DNA from: Ascaphus truei
Lineage: Eukaryota; Chordata; Amphibia; Anura; Ascaphidae
DNA length: 64,000 bases
Reading direction: 5' to 3'
Assembly: GCA_036426205.1 (NCBI GenBank)
Contig: CM071574.1
Location: forward strand, 11,226,099 to 11,290,098
The notes beneath the pieces are model-generated. The model did not search any database, was not told the DNA's origin, and was given only the letters and a program-made list of their open reading frames with translations. Both the position numbers and the translations under genes were made by a program. The first letter of the stretch is position 1. The number at the start of each line of letters is the position of its first letter. Of the stretch, positions 60,434 through 64,000 are shown one piece after another.

Positions 60434-60556
60434 ACACACAGGTTGCATTGTTTTCCTCCAAATGCTGGTTATCAGCACAACCGCAAACTCTGCCTCCTGG
60501 AATTGCTAAGCAAAGTGTACTGCAGCCTCCATTGTTTAAACGGCAAGCATTGTCAC
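60434..60556 (-). CDS. LRP1B: LRP1B exon: EGF-like module before LDLa cluster II
   Basis: 123-bp exon, phase 1 at both ends, with a cag acceptor after a T-rich tract and a GTAAGA donor. The 41-codon product contains [18 protein letters not shown] followed by a C-x-C pair and a final Cys. That is the six-cysteine EGF-like pattern that closes a YWTD propeller in LRP1/LRP1B. It is the most 5' exon visible. The joining codon with the next exon reads Phe, and the frame continues cleanly into the first LDLa module. No indel or stop was seen. The exact end (GTAAGA rather than the GTGTGT two bases earlier) is chosen because it keeps the frame. Confidence 0.9.
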
Positions 60557-61181
60557 CTGCAGGAACAAAACAAACACCGTAAGAACTAATAACTTATCGG
60601 TAATGAGAAGTGTGAAGCAGAAATGCTATTATTGCCGACCCTGAAACACATTTGTCTGGTAAGTTAAGTACGGCGTCTGTACTTTCCTCCAAGCAACATA
60701 GGAAAAGAAATATCTGCAAACAGTGCTGTGTCCTTGTCAGCTGTAAGTGAATCCTTCTTGTGATCTGGACGCTACATTCTACTACCATGTGTACAGTAAT
60801 GATTATCTTGCCCAATTATTTTGTTGAAATACCTAATGCTGCCTTTGTTTTCGTTTTTTTTTTTAAATGTCTGAATTAAATGTACGTGGTTATACACTAA
60901 ACAAAAAACAACATTCGTCGCCACCGATCATTAATTTGAATTCTCTTAAATGACAATTGGCCATTGTTACTCTTTAGTCAATAACTCATTAAAATGAATA
61001 AGATACATTTTCTATAGCCGTCCGGGGCAGTTAGGGTTAAAGATTGGTCTAGTTAGAGCTCTAAGAAGAGCTAAGACTTGTCTTTGTTTCACTTATTTGT
61101 TTATTTTGAATGCACCACTGTTTGTTTAAAAAATAAATATAAGCATCAAATCCAATGTTTCTGTGATTCCTTACCGTAGAA

Positions 61182-61509
61182 CAGGGGTGTGCAAACTGGG
61201 TGGCGCGAAGCACAATCAAAGGCCCCACACTCCTCCCCAAAGCATTTAAATTAAATGCCGGGGGAGCGTGCGTGAGGCCTCTGTATTCCTCACTTACCTT
61301 CTCTCTGGCGGCGCAGCACCATGGCGGCGCAGCACCATGGCGGCGCAGCACCATGGCAATGCAGCGTCAAATTATGCCGAGGGGTCACATGACGCCATGT
61401 TGCATTGGCAACGCGATGTCACATAGCATCGTGACGTCAGATGATGCCGGACAAAAAGGTAAGAGAGGAGCAGGCAGGGGGGCGCGACTAAAATGTTTGC
61501 GCACCCCTG
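61182..61509. mobile_element. hAT-type MITE with CAGGGGTG ends (second family)
   Basis: The left end caggggtgtgcaaactgggt pairs with the complement of gtttgcgcacccctg. Interior is CpG-rich and holds three tandem 16-bp units cggcgcagcaccatgg (61310-61357). Flanks ccgtagaa and ctcttgaa agree at only five of eight positions, so the duplication is old or uncertain. Confidence 0.78.
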
Positions 61510-61619
61510 CTCTTGAAGACTGTTAAGAACCCTCAAAAAAGTTAGATGTGTCACATATATATTGTGAATATTTGAGTCACTAACTATTTGCAGGTTACAT
61601 TTTTAATTTTACCACGGGT

Positions 61620-61890
61620 CCAGTAGACCTCCTGCAACAAATTGGAGATCTCGCTGAACCAAGTAAGAATATGGGCCTCCGTATCTCCGCAAGACCACTG
61701 TGATGTTCAACAAATGTGTCAAGTCTGCAAAGATTGAAATAAATGTAATAGAACTAGAAGAAGTCGAAGACAATGTCTACCATGGCCGGCAAATGGACGG
61801 GAATCTTTTTCATTAAATCAATATTAGAATGCAGATGGAATAGAGCGCATTTGGAAGAAACAAGACAATCTTGCAAGGGAACCTTCCACT
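61620..61890 (+). mobile_element. RTE-like LINE RT fragment
   Basis: The plus strand reads LLQQIGDLAEPSKNMGLRIS, then TVMFNKCVKSAKIEINVIEL and EEVEDNVYHGRQ in one main line with a frame change. It resembles the thumb-side part of RTE-type RTs (FN-x-V-K-x-A, then VYLG-like). Dead and short. Confidence 0.75.
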
Positions 61891-62055
61891 GTAAAAAACA
61901 GAAAAAATATTGTGCGCTACTATCTTACTAACTACTAGGATATGTAATATATGGATATACACAGTGCAGTGACTAAACCATAAAAATATGTGATAAAGAA
62001 TTATACCACAGCTCCCACAGTGAGATATGTAAAAAATAAATGAATAAATAAATAA

Positions 62056-62292
62056 ATTATATCACATAACCGTGTTGAGGATACGGGCGTCTGCTGCTAT
62101 AAACACAGGGGGTGGCTCAGCCAATATAAGCAAATCTCTGGCCATAAGATGAACGATCTGAGGGTTTCCATACTCAAAGGTAATCTTAAAACCCCGAAAG
62201 AGAGACGGTTGCATGAATACAAATTTATGCAACTGTTCGGGACACTTAGCAGTGGCCTAAACAGAGATCGAAATTTTATGAGTCATTACTGA
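62056..62292 (+). CDS. Retroelement C-terminus, probably Penelope-like
   Basis: A 78-codon open stretch includes GHKMNDLRVSILKGNLKT, then KERRLHEYKFMQLFGTL and GLNRDRNFMSHY before TGA. A basic Leu-rich stretch followed by LNRD-x-x-FMSHY-stop is what I associate with the end of GIY-YIG-type Penelope-like polyproteins, but this is from memory of the family style and not firm. No start or N-terminal domain is visible. The upstream boundary is a stop near 62053. Confidence 0.55.
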   Translation: MISHNRVEDTGVCCYKHRGWLSQYKQISGHKMNDLRVSILKGNLKTPKERRLHEYKFMQLFGTLSSGLNRDRNFMSHY

Positions 62293-62385
62293 CAGTAGTG
62301 AACTCTCGTCCCATGAGCGCTAAAGGCCATGTCTGTACATACTGTGCTATATGTATGCACACACAGCTGTCTCTCACACATACTA
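62268..62385 (+). repeat. 118-bp direct repeat, first copy
   Basis: From the RNFMSHY codons through gagcgctaaaggccatgtct to ctctcacacatacta. Repeated at 63883-64000 with only a few differences. Confidence 0.93.
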
Positions 62386-62753
62386 ATACTCCTTGTTTTT
62401 CCATCCCTATACACCAATAGGGACCACTAAGTATCCACACACACTTTTAGTTGTGCTACAAACGCTCACATTTCCACACCCACCCACACCATTTATATCC
62501 ACTCCCACTCCACATACACCTTGTGTAAAGCACTGTATATACTGTGGGCTCTCCATTCATTTTTATTCACACTGATACACATACACACTCTTTCTTCACT
62601 TGCTTTCAGTAACCTTTTGACACCTCTAGCAATAAAACACATCCACACCGGGGGAAGGAACAGCACAGATAACATTCCAAGAGACACTGTTTTTAAGTAT
62701 ACCTTTTGCTTCATTCATTGTAACATCGCCGGAAGAAGAGATCAGTGTAACTC

Positions 62754-62852
62754 GAAAGCTCGCACAAATAAAAGCATTTCGTTAGCCACAGAACGGTATC
62801 ATCTATTTATTTTTTGATTATTGAAGCTCGGCTAACACGGTAATCATTCCTC
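62754..62852 (+). repeat. SINE/LINE-type 3' tail (ctcgaaagctcgcacaaata)
   Basis: ctcgaaagctcgcacaaata, then gttagccacagaacggtatc and ggctaacacggtaa. Same pattern as the fold-back right arm at 63262-63380 (tcgaaagcttg, ggtatcacc, ggactaacacagc) but a different subfamily. Confidence 0.6.
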
Positions 62853-62900
62853 TAAATATATATATATATATATATATATAGATATATATATATATACACA

Positions 62901-63353
62901 CATATATAGTGCAGAATAAATGAGTTCTTCAGTATTAGGTGATACCTTTTTTATTTGGCCTAACACTTTATGTCATAGACAAGCTTTCGAGAGCTCTCCT
63001 CTCTTCCTCAGGTGCACAATACCGATTAACAAATTAATCTATTGCTAAAACAGTGTTTGAGAGAGCAGGGGGAAAAAAAACCCCAAATATGTACTGTAGA
63101 TAAGGTAGGGTGAGAAAGTGTTTGAATACTTGGAAGTTTGTATCTAGAGTACATCTCTGTTGTTTCCCTCCCACCCCCACCCAGCTCTTCCAAACACTGT
63201 TTTAGCCATAGATTCCTTTTTTAATCTGTATTGCAGACATGAGGAAGAGAGGAGAACTCTCGAAAGCTTGTCCTATGTCATAAATTGTTAATCCAAATAA
63301 AAAAAGGTATCACCTAATACTGAAGAACACATTTATTCTGCACTATATATGTG
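62901..63353. repeat. Fold-back element (62.9-63.35 kb)
   Basis: Left arm 62901-63012 (catatatagtgcagaataaa, ttcagtattaggtgatacct, ctttcgagagctctcctctc) and right arm about 63238-63353 are reverse complements. The loop is about 225 bp. Flanked by TA tracts. Confidence 0.85.
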
Positions 63354-63882
63354 TATATATCGCAACTGGACTAACACAGCTATTTCCGTGGGAGTCTGTG
63401 GAGGGGGACCCCTACCTTTTTCCATTACAGGAGGCTCTTGCCATTCGTATTTTGGTCTTCAACATCTACGTTTATTTGGTGACGTATCTGCATCCCTAAA
63501 TAATGTGATGCAAGATTTTCACTCTTCAATCTGTAATCACCTTAGGCAATATTGCCTTTATTTTACATTTATTGTTTCAATATAGACCTTCCTTTACGTC
63601 TTGTGCACTTATCTGCAGTTTGTGCACTAGACAGATAATGCCTGTTATACATCTTGGCTGTCTATTTTGATAACCCTTGGTGATTATTTTGACCTTTTTA
63701 TGTGCTTTTGACTCATGGAATACATGTATTGGTAGTTGTGAGTCCCCCCCCTCTTTTAATCCTTCTCCCCTTGTTTTTATCTCTACAATAATAAATTTGT
63801 TTTGTTATCACTCTTTTGGTATGCCTGTGTGCTTTTCAATAGGATGCTTTTCTGTTGCGTTACATATATATATATATATATA

Positions 63883-64000
63883 TCGAAATTTTATGAGTCA
63901 TTACTGACACTAGCGAACTCTCTTCCCATGAGCGCTAAAGGCCATGTCTGTACATACTGTGCTATATGTATGCACACACAGCTGTCTCTCACACATACTA
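63883..64000 (+). repeat. 118-bp direct repeat, second copy (runs off window)
   Basis: Starts directly after a (TA)n tract at tcgaaattttatgagtcatt and runs to the last base. Differs from 62268-62385 at a few positions (for example gacactagcgaa for gacagtagtgaa). Confidence 0.93.

Larger units (their letters stand above)
1890..60556 (-). other. LRP1B: LRP1B-like receptor gene, partial (11 exons in window)
   Basis: Eleven minus-strand exons encode a stretch of a giant endocytic receptor of the LDL-receptor family. Module order is EGF, eight LDLa repeats, a damaged EGF-pair exon, then the start of a YWTD beta-propeller. This is the order around ligand-binding cluster II of LRP1 and LRP1B. Wording in the propeller exons (for example [19 protein letters not shown]) fits LRP1B better than LRP1, as do the 8-11 kb introns, since LRP1B genes are very large. 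Family knowledge: a type I membrane protein that binds and internalises many extracellular ligands with calcium-dependent LDLa modules. Every internal junction is phase 1, as is usual for such module-shuffled genes. The signal peptide, first propeller, later clusters, transmembrane segment and tail lie outside the window, so no promoter is expected here. Confidence 0.93.

Noticed and set aside
61200..61526. 108-codon plus-strand frame
   Set aside because: Fully contained in a hAT-type MITE with tandem 16-bp units.
1..64000. CRISPR array, bacterial operon or phage
   Set aside because: Spliced exons, LINEs, SINEs and MITEs throughout show vertebrate nuclear DNA; tandem repeats present lack spacer structure.

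Overview
The window looks like vertebrate, most likely anuran amphibian, nuclear DNA. It is AT-rich, gene-poor and intron-dominated, and it carries CR1, L2, Rex1-like and RTE-like LINE fragments, tRNA-derived SINEs and many non-autonomous DNA elements built as hairpins. The frog assignment is an inference from the repeat types. No rRNA or tRNA gene, CRISPR array or bacterial-style operon was seen.

One gene explains all convincing coding sequence. On the minus strand, eleven exons with consensus splice sites (60556 down to 1890) encode part of an LDL-receptor-related protein, best matching LRP1B. In transcript order they are: one EGF-like module (60.5 kb); eight LDL-receptor class A modules (58.6, 57.4, 47.2, 35.9/34.9, 25.4 and 16.8 kb), which correspond to ligand-binding cluster II of LRP1/LRP1B; an exon that should hold an EGF pair (14.5-14.75 kb) but is broken; and two exons starting the next YWTD beta-propeller (7.8 and 2.0 kb). 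All ten readable exons are free of indels, and every internal junction is phase 1. One module is split by a GC-AG intron. The 5' and 3' ends of the gene lie outside the window.

The introns hold the rest. 1-16.9 kb: two palindromic elements (5.5 and 10 kb), a 2.3-kb inverted repeat with a 1-kb TIR element inside it, and the damaged EGF exon. 17-30 kb: hairpin hAT-type MITEs, SINE and CR1 tails, TIR elements, and a 250-bp GA tract. 30-41 kb: L2 fragments, MITEs, GC-rich TIR elements and CA, TATC and G tracts. 41-43 kb: a nested, almost fully palindromic 740-bp block. 44-52 kb: two TIR elements that each enclose a CR1 fragment, and a Rex1-like LINE interrupted by a MITE. 53-64 kb: more MITEs, an RTE-like fragment, a probable Penelope-like C-terminus, a fold-back element, and a 118-bp direct repeat that runs off the window end.

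The most notable observation is the EGF-pair exon. Its splice sites are intact, but the reading frame is broken repeatedly, it has lost bases, a conserved Cys and a Trp are substituted, and it has an in-frame stop. Both neighbouring introns are phase 1, so skipping it would still give an in-frame receptor lacking the EGF pair between ligand-binding cluster and propeller. A local assembly error is the main rival explanation.
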